From: Bacteroides ovatus
Lineage (GTDB): Bacteria > Bacteroidota > Bacteroidia > Bacteroidales > Bacteroidaceae
Length of the DNA: 64,000 nucleotides
Direction of reading: 5' to 3'
NCBI RefSeq assembly: GCF_001314995.1
Contig: NZ_CP012938.1
Location: 4,278,001-4,342,000 of the forward strand
In this document: one piece after another, positions 51,512-60,545 of the stretch
Layout: the number at the start of each line of letters is the position of its first letter
How positions within the stretch are numbered: position 1 is the stretch's first letter
Made by a program: the position numbers and the translations under genes
Notes under the pieces: model-generated
Seen by the model: the letters and a program-made list of their open reading frames with translations, nothing else
What the model was told of the DNA's origin: nothing
Database searches by the model: none

Positions 51512-53002
51512 ATGATAGACATGAGAAATATAGCATTGACTTTTTTAGGATGTTTCACCATATTAGCTGCATGCAGCAACAGTGACGATGCGGAAAAACC
51601 TGTGGCACCCATTCCCACCGGAGATGTGACTATTTATTCCACCACCAATAGTCTGACTCGCGATTTGACTCGTGATGCCGTTAATTTCAGTTTGAAAGAT
51701 AACTTGGCGCCTACTTCCATTACATTGAACCCGACTGAACAATATCAGACAATGGACGGCTTTGGCGTAGCTATCACAGGTGCTACCTGTTTTAATCTTC
51801 TGCAAATGAAACCGGAAGACCGCCATGCTTTCCTGACGGAAACGTTCTCTGATGACAAAGGCTTCGGATTTAGCTATATCCGTATCTCTATTGGTTGCTC
51901 GGACTTCTCATTGAGTGAATATACTTGTTGTGATAAGAAAGGTATTGAAAATTTTGCTCTACAGAGTGAAGAAAAAGAGTATATTCTGCCTATTCTGAAA
52001 GAGATTCTGGACATCAATCCTTCTATAAAAATTATTGCCGCACCTTGGACATGTCCAACATGGATGAAGGTGAAAAGCCTCACAGACCTTACTCCATTTG
52101 AGTCATGGACAAACGGTCAGCTCAATCCTGCCTATTATCAGGATTATGCCACTTATTTTGTAAAATGGGTGCAAGCCTTCAACGCTGAGGGTATTGATAT
52201 CTATGCCGTAACTCCACAGAACGAACCGTTGAATCGTGGTAATTCCGCTTCACTTTATATGAGTTGGGAAGAACAGAGAGACTTCGTAAAAACAGCACTT
52301 GGTCCTAAATTCAAAACAGCCGGATTAGCTACGAAGATTTATGCATACGATCATAATTATGATTATAGCGATATTGAAACAGAAAAGAACTACCCCGGTA
52401 AGATGTATGAAGACCCGGCTGCTTCCCAATATCTGGCCGGAGCTGCTTATCACAACTATGGCGGCAACCGCGAAGAACTTTTGAATATGCACAAAGCTTA
52501 TCCTGAAAAAGAACTTCTTTTCACGGAGACTTCTATCGGAACCTGGAACAGCGGACGCGACTTGTCGAAACGATTGCTGGAAGATATGAAGGAAGTTGCA
52601 TTGGGTACAATCAATAACTGGTGTAAAGGTGTTATCGTATGGAACCTGATGCTTGATAATGACCGTGCTCCTAACCGTGAAGGCGGTTGCCAGACTTGCT
52701 ACGGAGCAGTGGATATCAGTAATAGCGACTATAAGACAATTATCCGTAACTCACATTATTATATCATCGCTCATCTTTCAAGTGTAGTGAAACCAGGAGC
52801 CCTACGTATCGGTGCCACAGGTTATGCCGACAGCAATATCATGTATTCTGCTTTCGAGAATCCGGACGGAACATACGCTTTTGTCCTGATGAATAACAAT
52901 GAAAAGACCAAGAGAATAACCTTTAGTGACGGCAAGCGCCATTTTGCTTATGATGTTCCTGGCAAATCTGTGACTTCCTATCGTTGGGCAAAGTCGGAAT
53001 AA
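51512..53002 (+). CDS. GH30 family endo-beta-1,6-glucanase, lipoprotein
   Basis: The 496-residue lipoprotein (lipobox LAAC, Cys21) is a GH30 enzyme. MDGFGVAITGAT opens the barrel, TPQNEP carries the acid/base Glu238, and FTETSIGTW carries the nucleophile Glu339; a small beta-domain is formed by both ends. The gene order SusC-SusD-GH30-binding protein-GH3 matches the Bacteroides thetaiotaomicron locus for fungal beta-1,6-glucan (pustulan), in which the GH30 is a surface endo-1,6-beta-glucanase. I chose ATG 51512; the frame is open from 51449 but that overlaps the SusD gene and lacks a signal at its start. Beta-glucosylceramidase is the alternative family activity. Confidence 0.9.
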   Translation: MIDMRNIALTFLGCFTILAACSNSDDAEKPVAPIPTGDVTIYSTTNSLTRDLTRDAVNFSLKDNLAPTSITLNPTEQYQTMDGFGVAITGATCFNLLQMKPEDRHAFLTETFSDDKGFGFSYIRISIGCSDFSLSEYTCCDKKGIENFALQSEEKEYILPILKEILDINPSIKIIAAPWTCPTWMKVKSLTDLTPFESWTNGQLNPAYYQDYATYFVKWVQAFNAEGIDIYAVTPQNEPLNRGNSASLYMSWEEQRDFVKTALGPKFKTAGLATKIYAYDHNYDYSDIETEKNYPGKMYEDPAASQYLAGAAYHNYGGNREELLNMHKAYPEKELLFTETSIGTWNSGRDLSKRLLEDMKEVALGTINNWCKGVIVWNLMLDNDRAPNREGGCQTCYGAVDISNSDYKTIIRNSHYYIIAHLSSVVKPGALRIGATGYADSNIMYSAFENPDGTYAFVLMNNNEKTKRITFSDGKRHFAYDVPGKSVTSYRWAKSE

Positions 53003-53024
53003 GAACCTTAAAACGATCAAAACA

Positions 53025-55022
53025 ATGAAAAAAAATATTTATATCATATTAGCTATGGCAGGAATATTATCCATGAATTCCTGCAGTGATGACGAATTCT
53101 TGCCCGGTAGTCCGAGTATGGAAATCAAAGCGGAGAATGCAGATGCTCTTTTTGGTGACAGTCTTCCGTTTACGATTAAAGCTTCGGACGTGGATGTACC
53201 TCTTTCTACCTTGAAAGCACAGCTTTTTTATGGAGAAGAACAAGTGTCCGAAACGGTCATCCGTACAAAGACAAGCGGAAACGATTATACTGGTAAAATC
53301 TTCATTCCTTATTATGCTAATATTCCTAATGGAAAGGCAACCTTGAAATATATTCTTCAGAATATTCACTTTACTACAACAGAAATGACGAAAGAGCTCG
53401 CTCTGGCACGACCGGACTTTCCCTATCTGACATTAGTGGATGAAGAGGGAAAAGAGTACCGGATGGAACGGCAATCCATGTACCAGTATAGCGTGACAGG
53501 AGATTTTTCTCAAAAGATGAAGGCATATATCAAAACTCCGAAAGTGGGAGAGAATGGCAACGAATTGACTTTCGGTTGGGACAATGGGACGATTGAAACC
53601 GGTTCAACTAACTCTATCTCTTTTTCTAATACGGAACCGGGGAGCTATGCTATTAAATTTAATACGTTGACTTATGAAGCAGAGCCATTTGCTAAATTGA
53701 AGGTGAACGGTGAAGACATGGAGCTGGTAGAGAATGATATTTATGCAATCAAACTCGCTTTGAAGAAGAATGATATTCTAACGTTTGAAGGGGTACCTGA
53801 TTATGATAATTGGTGGATAGATCAGGATTATTTTGAGAAGCAGGAAGATGGAACATTGAAATTCCTTCCGATTGATGGAAGTTACCAAATAACGGCAAAT
53901 GGTAAACTGAAATATTTCTCTGTCATTGCTTTGAAGAATGGTGAGGCTGCCAAGTTGCAGGAAGATGGAACAGGTGCTATCTGGGCTATTGGAACAGGAA
54001 TCGGCAAGCCATCGGTTGCACTTTCTGAAGTAGGATGGACTCCGGAAAACGGTCTGTGCATGCCGCAGCTTACTGCGAAAAAGTATCAACTGACATTCAT
54101 AGCCGGAGTAACAATGAAAGTGGATGATATCAACTTTAAATTCTTCTATATCAATAAATGGGACAATGGCGAGTTTAAAGGAGATGCTATTTCTACAACG
54201 AGCGAATTGGTTAAAATCTCTTCAGACGGTAACCTGGGACTGCAAGAAGGACAGAAGTTCGAAAGAGGAGGCATTTACAGATTTACAGTTGATGTAACAA
54301 AAGGCAATACCAAGGCTGTGTTGACAGTGGAGAAAGTAGGGAAGGTAGATTTACCCGCACCGGATATCTTCTTTGGTAATAGTAAGATGGAGGTGACAGA
54401 TACTGATATATATAAGTCGGATCAGGTGTTTACACGTGGTCAAATGATAACTGTCACTGGCATTGATAATTTGAATGAGTGGTGGATTGATCCTGACTTC
54501 TTTGAGAAACAAAGTGATGGGACATTGAAGTTTCTTCCTATTAATGGAGATTATCGGGTGACAGCTAATGGTATCTTGAAATATTTCTCTGTAATAGCTT
54601 TGAAAGATGGTAAACCGGCCAAATTACAAGATGACGGAACAGGTGCAATTTGGGCTATCGGGAAAGGAATCGGTAAACCTTCTGTTACATCTTCCGAAGT
54701 GGGCTGGGAGACAGGTAAGGCTCTCTGTCTGGCACAAGTTGCTCCTAAAAAGTATCAGCTAACCTTGAAAGCCGGGGAAACACTGAAGACTAGTGGTGAC
54801 TGGGAGGCGATTAGTTTTAAGTTCTTCTATCAAAATGATTGGGGAGGAGAATTCAGTAATTATGCAAGTAATACTTTAGTGGAACAGCTTAAACTTACAG
54901 GCTCCGGAAACTTGGAAATGCAGGATAATAAAGCATTTGAAGAAGGAGGTGTTTATCGATTTACCATTGATGTCACGAATGGTAATGCTAATGCTATTCT
55001 GAAGGTTGAGAAAATAAATTGA
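53025..55022 (+). CDS. Surface glycan-binding lipoprotein with a duplicated C-terminal module
   Basis: The 665-residue lipoprotein (lipobox MNSC, Cys20) has an N-terminal SusE/F-like beta-sandwich region (about 30-225) and two clearly homologous modules, about 231-438 and 452-665. Each has a WWID..(Y/F)FEKQ.DGTLKFLPI segment (Trp263-264 and Trp486-487), a KYFSVIAL..(N/D)G segment, DGTGAIWAIG.GIGKPSV and a RFT(V/I)DVT.GN end. The modules resemble DUF5121-type domains as I recall them. The paired Trp residues are natural sugar-stacking platforms. By position it is the surface glycan-binding protein of the beta-1,6-glucan locus; duplication would raise avidity. Confidence 0.85.
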   Translation: MKKNIYIILAMAGILSMNSCSDDEFLPGSPSMEIKAENADALFGDSLPFTIKASDVDVPLSTLKAQLFYGEEQVSETVIRTKTSGNDYTGKIFIPYYANIPNGKATLKYILQNIHFTTTEMTKELALARPDFPYLTLVDEEGKEYRMERQSMYQYSVTGDFSQKMKAYIKTPKVGENGNELTFGWDNGTIETGSTNSISFSNTEPGSYAIKFNTLTYEAEPFAKLKVNGEDMELVENDIYAIKLALKKNDILTFEGVPDYDNWWIDQDYFEKQEDGTLKFLPIDGSYQITANGKLKYFSVIALKNGEAAKLQEDGTGAIWAIGTGIGKPSVALSEVGWTPENGLCMPQLTAKKYQLTFIAGVTMKVDDINFKFFYINKWDNGEFKGDAISTTSELVKISSDGNLGLQEGQKFERGGIYRFTVDVTKGNTKAVLTVEKVGKVDLPAPDIFFGNSKMEVTDTDIYKSDQVFTRGQMITVTGIDNLNEWWIDPDFFEKQSDGTLKFLPINGDYRVTANGILKYFSVIALKDGKPAKLQDDGTGAIWAIGKGIGKPSVTSSEVGWETGKALCLAQVAPKKYQLTLKAGETLKTSGDWEAISFKFFYQNDWGGEFSNYASNTLVEQLKLTGSGNLEMQDNKAFEEGGVYRFTIDVTNGNANAILKVEKIN

Positions 55023-55055
55023 TCTGAAGATTGATATCGGATTTTTATTGAAACT

Positions 55056-55089
55056 ATCCTGAAAGGGTGTAATAGTACCCTTTCAGGAT
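55056..55089 (+). terminator. Hairpin between the binding-protein gene and GH3
   Basis: ATCCTGAAAGGGT (55056-55068) pairs perfectly with ACCCTTTCAGGAT (55077-55089), eight-base loop. The T-run is weak (TCATCTT), so partial termination or mRNA processing is likely, which would lower GH3 expression or require its own promoter in the 55090-55202 gap. Confidence 0.7.
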
Positions 55090-55202
55090 TCATCTTAGAC
55101 TGAATAACGTAAAAAACATTAATAAACTCATCCGCAACTAGGAAATATTCCCCATTTGAGAGTCTATATAAATAAAGTATGAACTTATTTCTTATATCAT
55201 AA

Positions 55203-57455
55203 ATGAACATGAAATTCAAAGCAATGTTACTTGGCTTGTCTGTGATAACTGCGCTGCCTGCCTTTGCGCAGAAGCCGGTGTATCTGGATACTGGTAAGCC
55301 TATTGAAGAGAGAGTGAAAGATGCATTGAACCGGATGACCCTTGAAGAAAAGGTGAAGATGATTCATGCACAGTCTAAATTTAGTTCGGCAGGCGTTCCC
55401 CGCCTCGGAATTCCCGAAGTATGGGCTACCGACGGTCCTCACGGTATCCGTCCGGAAGTGTTGTGGGATGAATGGGATCAGGCTGGATGGACAAACGATT
55501 CCTGTATTGCCTATCCGGCACTGACGTGTCTTTCTGCTACATGGAATCCCGAAATGTCGCATCTTTATGGAAAAAGTATCGGTGAAGAGGCACGTTACCG
55601 CAAGAAAGACATCTTGTTGGGTCCCGGTGTGAATATCTACCGTACTCCCTTGAACGGACGTAACTTCGAGTATATGGGAGAAGACCCGTATCTGTCCGCC
55701 ACTATGGTGGTGCCTTACATCAAAGGTGTACAAGAGAACGGGGTAGCTGCCTGTGTGAAGCATTATGCCTTGAACAATCAGGAGTTCAACCGTCATACCA
55801 CCAATGTGCAATTGAGTGATCGTGCTCTTTATGAAATATACCTGCCTGCTTTTAAAGCGGCTGTCCAGGAAGGTGGAACATGGTCGATTATGGGCTCTTA
55901 TAATCTCTATCAGGGAGAGCACGCCTGTCACAACAAGCGCCTGCTTCGAGATATTCTTCGCGATGAATGGGGCTTTGATGGCGTCGTAGTGTCCGACTGG
56001 GGAGGTGTGCACAACACCGAACAGGCTATTCATAACGGCATGGACTTGGAGTTTGGTTCTTGGACGAACGGACTGTCTGCCGGAACGAGAAATGCGTATG
56101 ATAATTATTACCTTGCTTTTCCTTACCTGAAACTGATAAAAGAGGGTAAAGTAGGAACAAAGGAACTGGACGAAAAGGTTAGCAATGTCCTTCGTCTGAT
56201 TTTCCGTACTTCAATGGACCCGCACAAACCATTCGGCTCTTTAGGTTCTCCCGAGCACGGGCAGGCCGGACGTGAGATAGCTGAAGAAGGAATTGTGCTG
56301 TTGCAGAACAACGGTAACGTATTGCCTATCGATTTGAATAAAGCGAAGAAAATCGCAGTGGTCGGTGAAAATGCGATAAAGATGATGACTGTGGGCGGTG
56401 GTAGTTCTTCTTTGAAAGTGAAATATGAGATTTCTCCATTGGATGGACTGAAAAGCCGTGTGGGTTCAAAAGCGGAAGTGGTGTATGCCCGTGGATATGT
56501 CGGCGATCCGACAGGAGAGTATAACGGTGTGAAAACCGGTCAGGACTTGAAAGACAACCGTTCGGAAGATGAACTGCTCGCTGAGGCTTTGCAAGTGGCT
56601 AAAGATGCCGACTATGTTATCTTCTTCGGTGGCTTGAACAAGAGTAATCATCAGGATTGTGAAGATTCGGACCGTGCTTCTTTAGGTTTGCCTTACGCGC
56701 AGGATAGAGTGATAAGCGAACTGGCAAAGGTGAATAAAAACCTGATTGTTGTCAATATCTCCGGCAATGCAGTGGCTATGCCTTGGGTGAATGAAGTGCC
56801 TGCTATTGTTCAGGGTTGGTTCTTGGGTTCGGAAGCCGGAACAGCTCTTGCTTCTGTATTGGTGGGAGACGCTAACCCTTCAGGGAAACTTCCTTTCACC
56901 TTCCCTGCAAAACTGGAAGATGTAGGTGCTCATAAACTGGGCGAATATCCCGGTAATAAAGAAGAGCTGGCACAGTCTAAACATAGAGGGGACACCATTA
57001 ATGAAATCTATCGGGAAGATATTTTCGTAGGTTATCGCTGGGCGGATAAAGAGAAAATCAAACCGCTGTTCCCGTTCGGACACGGATTGAGCTACACTAC
57101 TTTCGCCTATGGAAAACCCTCGGCCGACAAGAAGACAATGACAGCAGATGATACCATCTCTTTCACGGTCAATGTGAAGAATACAGGCACTCGTGAAGGT
57201 CAGGAAGTTGTTCAGCTTTATATCAGTGATAAGAAATCCTCTCTCCCTCGTCCGGTAAAAGAGTTGAAAGGTTTCCAAAAAGTGAAACTGGCTCCGGGCG
57301 AAGAGAAAGCGGTAACGCTGACGATTGATAAGAAAGCATTGAGCTTCTTCGATGATGCCAAGCACGAATGGGTGGCCGAACCGGGCAAATTTGAGGCAAT
57401 CATCGGTAGTTCATCCAGAGATATTAAAGGTATTGTACCATTTGAGTTGAAATAG
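55203..57455 (+). CDS. GH3 family beta-glucosidase
   Basis: The 750-residue protein has a signal peptide (ending AFAQ), the GH3 N-terminal barrel (about 35-350; KHYALNNQE, and VVVSDWGG with nucleophile Asp265), the alpha/beta sandwich (about 360-590) and a C-terminal fibronectin-type III-like domain (about 640-745). No lipobox is present, so it is periplasmic, as expected for an enzyme that reduces imported beta-1,6-gluco-oligosaccharides to glucose. It closes the locus. A short relic of a second, similar GH3 3' end lies about 3 kb downstream at 60481-60543. Confidence 0.94.
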   Translation: MNMKFKAMLLGLSVITALPAFAQKPVYLDTGKPIEERVKDALNRMTLEEKVKMIHAQSKFSSAGVPRLGIPEVWATDGPHGIRPEVLWDEWDQAGWTNDSCIAYPALTCLSATWNPEMSHLYGKSIGEEARYRKKDILLGPGVNIYRTPLNGRNFEYMGEDPYLSATMVVPYIKGVQENGVAACVKHYALNNQEFNRHTTNVQLSDRALYEIYLPAFKAAVQEGGTWSIMGSYNLYQGEHACHNKRLLRDILRDEWGFDGVVVSDWGGVHNTEQAIHNGMDLEFGSWTNGLSAGTRNAYDNYYLAFPYLKLIKEGKVGTKELDEKVSNVLRLIFRTSMDPHKPFGSLGSPEHGQAGREIAEEGIVLLQNNGNVLPIDLNKAKKIAVVGENAIKMMTVGGGSSSLKVKYEISPLDGLKSRVGSKAEVVYARGYVGDPTGEYNGVKTGQDLKDNRSEDELLAEALQVAKDADYVIFFGGLNKSNHQDCEDSDRASLGLPYAQDRVISELAKVNKNLIVVNISGNAVAMPWVNEVPAIVQGWFLGSEAGTALASVLVGDANPSGKLPFTFPAKLEDVGAHKLGEYPGNKEELAQSKHRGDTINEIYREDIFVGYRWADKEKIKPLFPFGHGLSYTTFAYGKPSADKKTMTADDTISFTVNVKNTGTREGQEVVQLYISDKKSSLPRPVKELKGFQKVKLAPGEEKAVTLTIDKKALSFFDDAKHEWVAEPGKFEAIIGSSSRDIKGIVPFELK

Positions 57456-57490
57456 GTAGATGTTTGGTTAGAGATCTTTTTTTAGGAGAT

Positions 57491-57527
57491 GAAGGCGGTT
57501 CCGGGTACAGGAGCCGCCTTCTTTGTT
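57491..57527 (+). terminator. Terminator of the beta-1,6-glucan operon
   Basis: GAAGGCGGTTCC (57491-57502) pairs with GGAGCCGCCTTC (57510-57521), one G-U pair, seven-base loop, followed by TTTGTTT. Confidence 0.88.
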
Positions 57528-57790
57528 TATAGTCGGGATAGAACTTACTACCATTCACCCTTAATTTGTATTATCTTCCCATATAGGAAAAAGTAGCTTT
57601 AAGTTTGATGAGAAAAGGATAAAATCCAATTTGTCCACAAACTGTGGACGATTTGCCAGTTCCGTACAGAATCGAATAATTTTTCCCACTGGATATTTAT
57701 TTCCCACCTTTTCAACTCCCCTTTCACCTTTTCTCTGTTTCCTCGATGAATAAGGAGTTTACGGGTGAAGGGCAACAACTTCACTATCTC
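57528..57790. other. Gene-free flank with scattered dyads, possible degenerate extension of the repeat arrays
   Basis: No gene is supported. Short dyads include GGAT-3-ATCC (57617-57627), GTCCACA-3-TGTGGAC (57633-57649) and GTGAAG-8-CTTCAC (57765-57784). Joined across the IS66 insertion to the array at 60335, this would be one repeat-rich region before the element inserted. Spacing here is irregular. Confidence 0.35.
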
Positions 57791-57844
57791 TTCACCAGGT
57801 AAGCGTCTCCGCGATTCTATCTTGTCGCCCTTTTTTCATTCTTA

Positions 57845-57852
57845 TATTTTTG
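57845..57852 (+). promoter_or_regulatory. IS66 transposase operon -7 box
   Basis: TATTTTTG fits TAnnTTTG, 46 bases from the left end of the element and 23 bases before tnpA. The orphan end at 60721 has TATCTTTG at the same distance. Confidence 0.55.
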
Positions 57853-57874
57853 CTATGTATAAAAATGAAGCATT

Positions 57875-58279
57875 ATGGATTTAGCAGAAAATCGATTTGG
57901 AAAAACTTGGAAACATTTCCTTGAAGTATTGAAAGTAGACTACAATTGTTCTTTAGCCGATGTTTGCCGCGATCAGCATACCACTTTTGGTGGTATGAGT
58001 TCCTGGATGTCCAGACGGGGCTATAGCGTTAAACAAGCCAAGGCAGATGTGGTCCGTGATTATTATGGCGGCGTTGAACCCTCCCAACCGACAACTTCCT
58101 CTCCTTCATTCACTCAAATAGCACCCGCCATGTTGTCGGAAGAAGAGTTTAGTCTTGCCGGGATCACAATCACCTTTAACAGTGGAACCACCATTTCGGT
58201 CAAACGGGCCACACCCGGTGGTGTTATTAAAATGTTGCGCGATTACGAAAGAACGGAGGGAGATCCATGTATTCTCTAA
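57875..58279 (+). CDS. tnpA: IS66 accessory protein TnpA
   Basis: The 134-residue protein is at the position of IS66 orf1. It has a helix-turn-helix-like N-terminal part (FLEVLKVDYNCSLADVCRDQHTTFGGMSSWM) and a C-terminal segment ISVKRATPGGVIKMLRDYE. TnpA-type proteins bind DNA and are needed for transposition in some IS66 members. It overlaps tnpB by 13 bases, so translation is coupled. Confidence 0.85.
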   Translation: MDLAENRFGKTWKHFLEVLKVDYNCSLADVCRDQHTTFGGMSSWMSRRGYSVKQAKADVVRDYYGGVEPSQPTTSSPSFTQIAPAMLSEEEFSLAGITITFNSGTTISVKRATPGGVIKMLRDYERTEGDPCIL

Positions 58280-58617
58280 CATCAGCCAATCGCTACTATC
58301 TGTACCAGGGCTTTGTTCGTATGAACCTTGGCATTGACGGTTTATTCAAAATTATACGATCGGAAATGAAGGACTTGTCTCCCGTTTCCGGAGATATCTT
58401 TTTATTCTTTGGTAAAAACCGACAAAGTGTAAAAATACTGCGTTGGGATGGCGATGGCTTTCTTCTGTACTACAAGCGCCTCGAAGGTGGAAGTTTTGAG
58501 TTACCGACATTTAACCCCAATACAGGCAATTACGAGATCTCTTATCAGGTTTTGTCTTTTATCTTAAATGGAGTGTCATTAAAGTCTGTACGGTTGAGAA
58601 AACGTTTCAGGATCTAA
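58267..58617 (+). CDS. tnpB: IS66 Orf2 accessory protein TnpB
   Basis: The 116-residue protein matches the IS66 Orf2 family: DGLFKIIRSEM, SGDIFLFFGKNRQSVKILRWDGDGFLLYYKRLEGGSFELP is the diagnostic block. It starts inside the end of tnpA (ATG 58267). Its molecular role in transposition is not settled. Confidence 0.92.
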   Translation: MYSLTSANRYYLYQGFVRMNLGIDGLFKIIRSEMKDLSPVSGDIFLFFGKNRQSVKILRWDGDGFLLYYKRLEGGSFELPTFNPNTGNYEISYQVLSFILNGVSLKSVRLRKRFRI

Positions 58618-58703
58618 TTCAACATTCTGATTATTAGTTATTTGTGCTAAAGATATCATCCGGTTTATTTGGCCAATTCGTTGATTTTTTATATCTTTAT
58701 GCC

Positions 58704-60269
58704 ATGAAAAAGGATGAGATCATAGAGTTATTGAAGGAACAAATCAAGGGATTACGAGATGACAACAACAGACTCTTGGACCAAATAGATGCTTTGATAA
58801 AGGAGGTTTCTTCCCTTAAAGAGGCACTCCTTCAAAAAGGCGAATCTCTTAGCAAGCAACAGCGCCTTACTAAGGGACTCGCCAAACTTGTATCCAACAC
58901 ATCCGAACAGCAACAGGCTCCCCAATCTGCCATATTCGAAGAAGAGCGGCAGAAGATAGAAGCGGAAAAAGCAGATAAGCGTAAAGCAAGAAAGAACAAT
59001 GGGGCCAAACGTGACATGCATTATGAGATGGAGGAAGAAGAACATGTCGTTTATCCCGATGATCCCGATTTTGACATCAATAAGGCCCGGTTGTTTACCA
59101 CTGTTCCCAGAATATGCGTCCGCTATGAATGTGTACCCATGCGCTTCATCAAGCATGTCTACAAGATACACACCTATACGCAAGAAGGTCGCCTGTTTGA
59201 GGGAAAAACACCGGCTTCGGCCTTCTTGAATTCCAGCTATGACGGTTCATTTATTGCCGGATTGATGGAATTACGTTATATACAATCGCTACCTGTTGAA
59301 AGAATCATCAACTACTTCGAGAGTCATGGCTTTACGCTGAAGAAACCTACGGCTCATAAGTTGATAGAGAAAGCCTCAAACCTCTTCGAAAATCTTTATA
59401 AGTGCATCCGGCAGACAGCTTTGAGTGATCCTTATAAGGCAGCCGATGAAACCTATTACAAAATACTCGTCCCAGAAAAGAACAGCAAGGGAAAAGGAGT
59501 CAGGAAGGGATACCTTTGGGTGGTTGTCGGCATAAACACCAGGATGATATACTTGCTCTATGATGACGGCTCCCGGTCTGAAAGAGTTATTCTTAACGAA
59601 TTAGGCAGTTGCAAAGGTATCATACAAAGCGATGGTTACTCACCTTACCGGAAGCTCGAAAGCGATGCTTATCCCAATATCACACGCATCCCGTGCTTGC
59701 AACATATAAAACGGAAATTTATAGATTGCGGTGAGAAGGAGCCGGATGCAAAAAGAATCGTGGAGCTGATAAACGCACTTTATCAAAACGAGCATAAGCA
59801 TAAAGTTGGGGTTGAGGGATGGACGGTAGAACAGAATCTTATGCATCGAAAAAAGTATGCGCCGGACATACTCGGAGAAATAAAAGATGTGCTTGATGAA
59901 ATAGAAGAACGGGGGGATTTATTACCTAAGAGCGAACTGCAGGAAGCCATTACCTATCTTCGCAATGAGTGGAATGCAGTGGTGGACATCTTTAATTATG
60001 GTGACACTTATCTGGACAACAATATGGTTGAACGGATGAACCGGTACATATCCTTATCTAGAAAAAACTCATTGTTCTTCGGCAGCCATAAGGGGGCCGA
60101 ACGAGGCGCCATACTCTATACGATAGCACTCACTTGTAGGATGCATAAAGTGAATCTATTTGAGTATCTCACGGATGTGATAAACAGAACAGCCGAATGG
60201 CAACCGAACACACCAATTGAAAAATACAGGGAACTGCTTCCTGACAGATGGGAAAAGGCTAATGACTAA
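58704..60269 (+). CDS. tnpC: IS66 DDE transposase TnpC
   Basis: The 521-residue protein has an N-terminal coiled coil (about 5-50; EIIELLKEQIKGL..LLDQIDALIKEV), a basic linker, and the IS66 DDE catalytic region (about 165-450). The latter has DETYYKILV, YLWVVVGINTRMIYLLYDDGSRSE, IIQSDGYSPY and NNMVERMNR. The C-terminal IS66_C segment ends YRELLPDRWEKAN. ATG 58704 is chosen because it begins MKKDEIIELLK; the open frame to 58644 has no clear ribosome site. Confidence 0.93.
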   Translation: MKKDEIIELLKEQIKGLRDDNNRLLDQIDALIKEVSSLKEALLQKGESLSKQQRLTKGLAKLVSNTSEQQQAPQSAIFEEERQKIEAEKADKRKARKNNGAKRDMHYEMEEEEHVVYPDDPDFDINKARLFTTVPRICVRYECVPMRFIKHVYKIHTYTQEGRLFEGKTPASAFLNSSYDGSFIAGLMELRYIQSLPVERIINYFESHGFTLKKPTAHKLIEKASNLFENLYKCIRQTALSDPYKAADETYYKILVPEKNSKGKGVRKGYLWVVVGINTRMIYLLYDDGSRSERVILNELGSCKGIIQSDGYSPYRKLESDAYPNITRIPCLQHIKRKFIDCGEKEPDAKRIVELINALYQNEHKHKVGVEGWTVEQNLMHRKKYAPDILGEIKDVLDEIEERGDLLPKSELQEAITYLRNEWNAVVDIFNYGDTYLDNNMVERMNRYISLSRKNSLFFGSHKGAERGAILYTIALTCRMHKVNLFEYLTDVINRTAEWQPNTPIEKYRELLPDRWEKAND

Positions 60270-60289
60270 AAAGGGATCATTAGCCTTTT
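60253..60289 (+). terminator. Transposase terminator overlapping the tnpC stop
   Basis: AAAAGGCTAATGA (60253-60265) pairs perfectly with TCATTAGCCTTTT (60277-60289), followed by TATTTT. It lies inside the IS, just before its right end, and would block read-out into flanking DNA. Confidence 0.88.
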
Positions 60290-60334
60290 TATTTTAATAC
60301 ACTATATAGAATCGCGGAGACGCTTACTTCACCA

Positions 60335-60444
60335 GTAGCGATTAGTTTCAAGAATTGTTTCAAGGCTTGAAACAATCCGTTTCTCGGTGTGAAACACTTC
60401 GTTTCCCTGCTTGAAACACTTTGTTTCAAGGCTTGAAACTAATT
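60335..60444. repeat. 22-bp phased palindrome array, GTTTC..GAAAC type
   Basis: Units begin at 60357, 60379, 60401 and 60423, with a partial one at 60345. Each reads GTTTC, seven bases, GAAAC; the first and fourth contain the palindrome GTTTCAAG-G-CTTGAAAC. The period is exactly 22 bases, as in the HU-like gene leader and in the array at 60546. Confidence 0.8.
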
Positions 60445-60480
60445 GCGAAATAGCTTTATTAATCTTGCTCAATGGTGTAC

Positions 60481-60543
60481 GAGTTTGAGGCAGTCATCGG
60501 TAGTGCATCCAGAGATGTGAAAGGTACTGTGCCGTTGTTTTAA
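60481..60543 (+). pseudogene. Relic of the 3' end of a second GH3 beta-glucosidase gene
   Basis: Translated from 60481 it reads EFEAVIGSASRDVKGTVPLF then TAA. The intact GH3 at 55203-57455 ends FEAIIGSSSRDIKGIVPFELK. About 20 codons are recognisable, with no GH3 sequence further upstream. It is either the remainder of a lost tandem GH3 gene or a duplicated end. It lies between the two 22-bp arrays. Confidence 0.8.
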
Positions 60544-60545
60544 GT

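Larger units (their letters stand above)
57799..60327 (+). mobile_element. Intact IS66-family insertion sequence, 2529 bp
   Basis: The ends are perfect 22-bp terminal inverted repeats (57799-57820 and 60306-60327) starting GTAAGCGTCTCC, as usual for IS66. The element is flanked by an exact 8-bp target duplication, TTCACCAG (57791-57798 and 60328-60335), the size expected for IS66. It carries tnpA, tnpB and the DDE transposase tnpC in order, all open. Perfect ends and duplication point to a recent insertion into the repeat-rich DNA after the GH3 gene. Confidence 0.96.
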
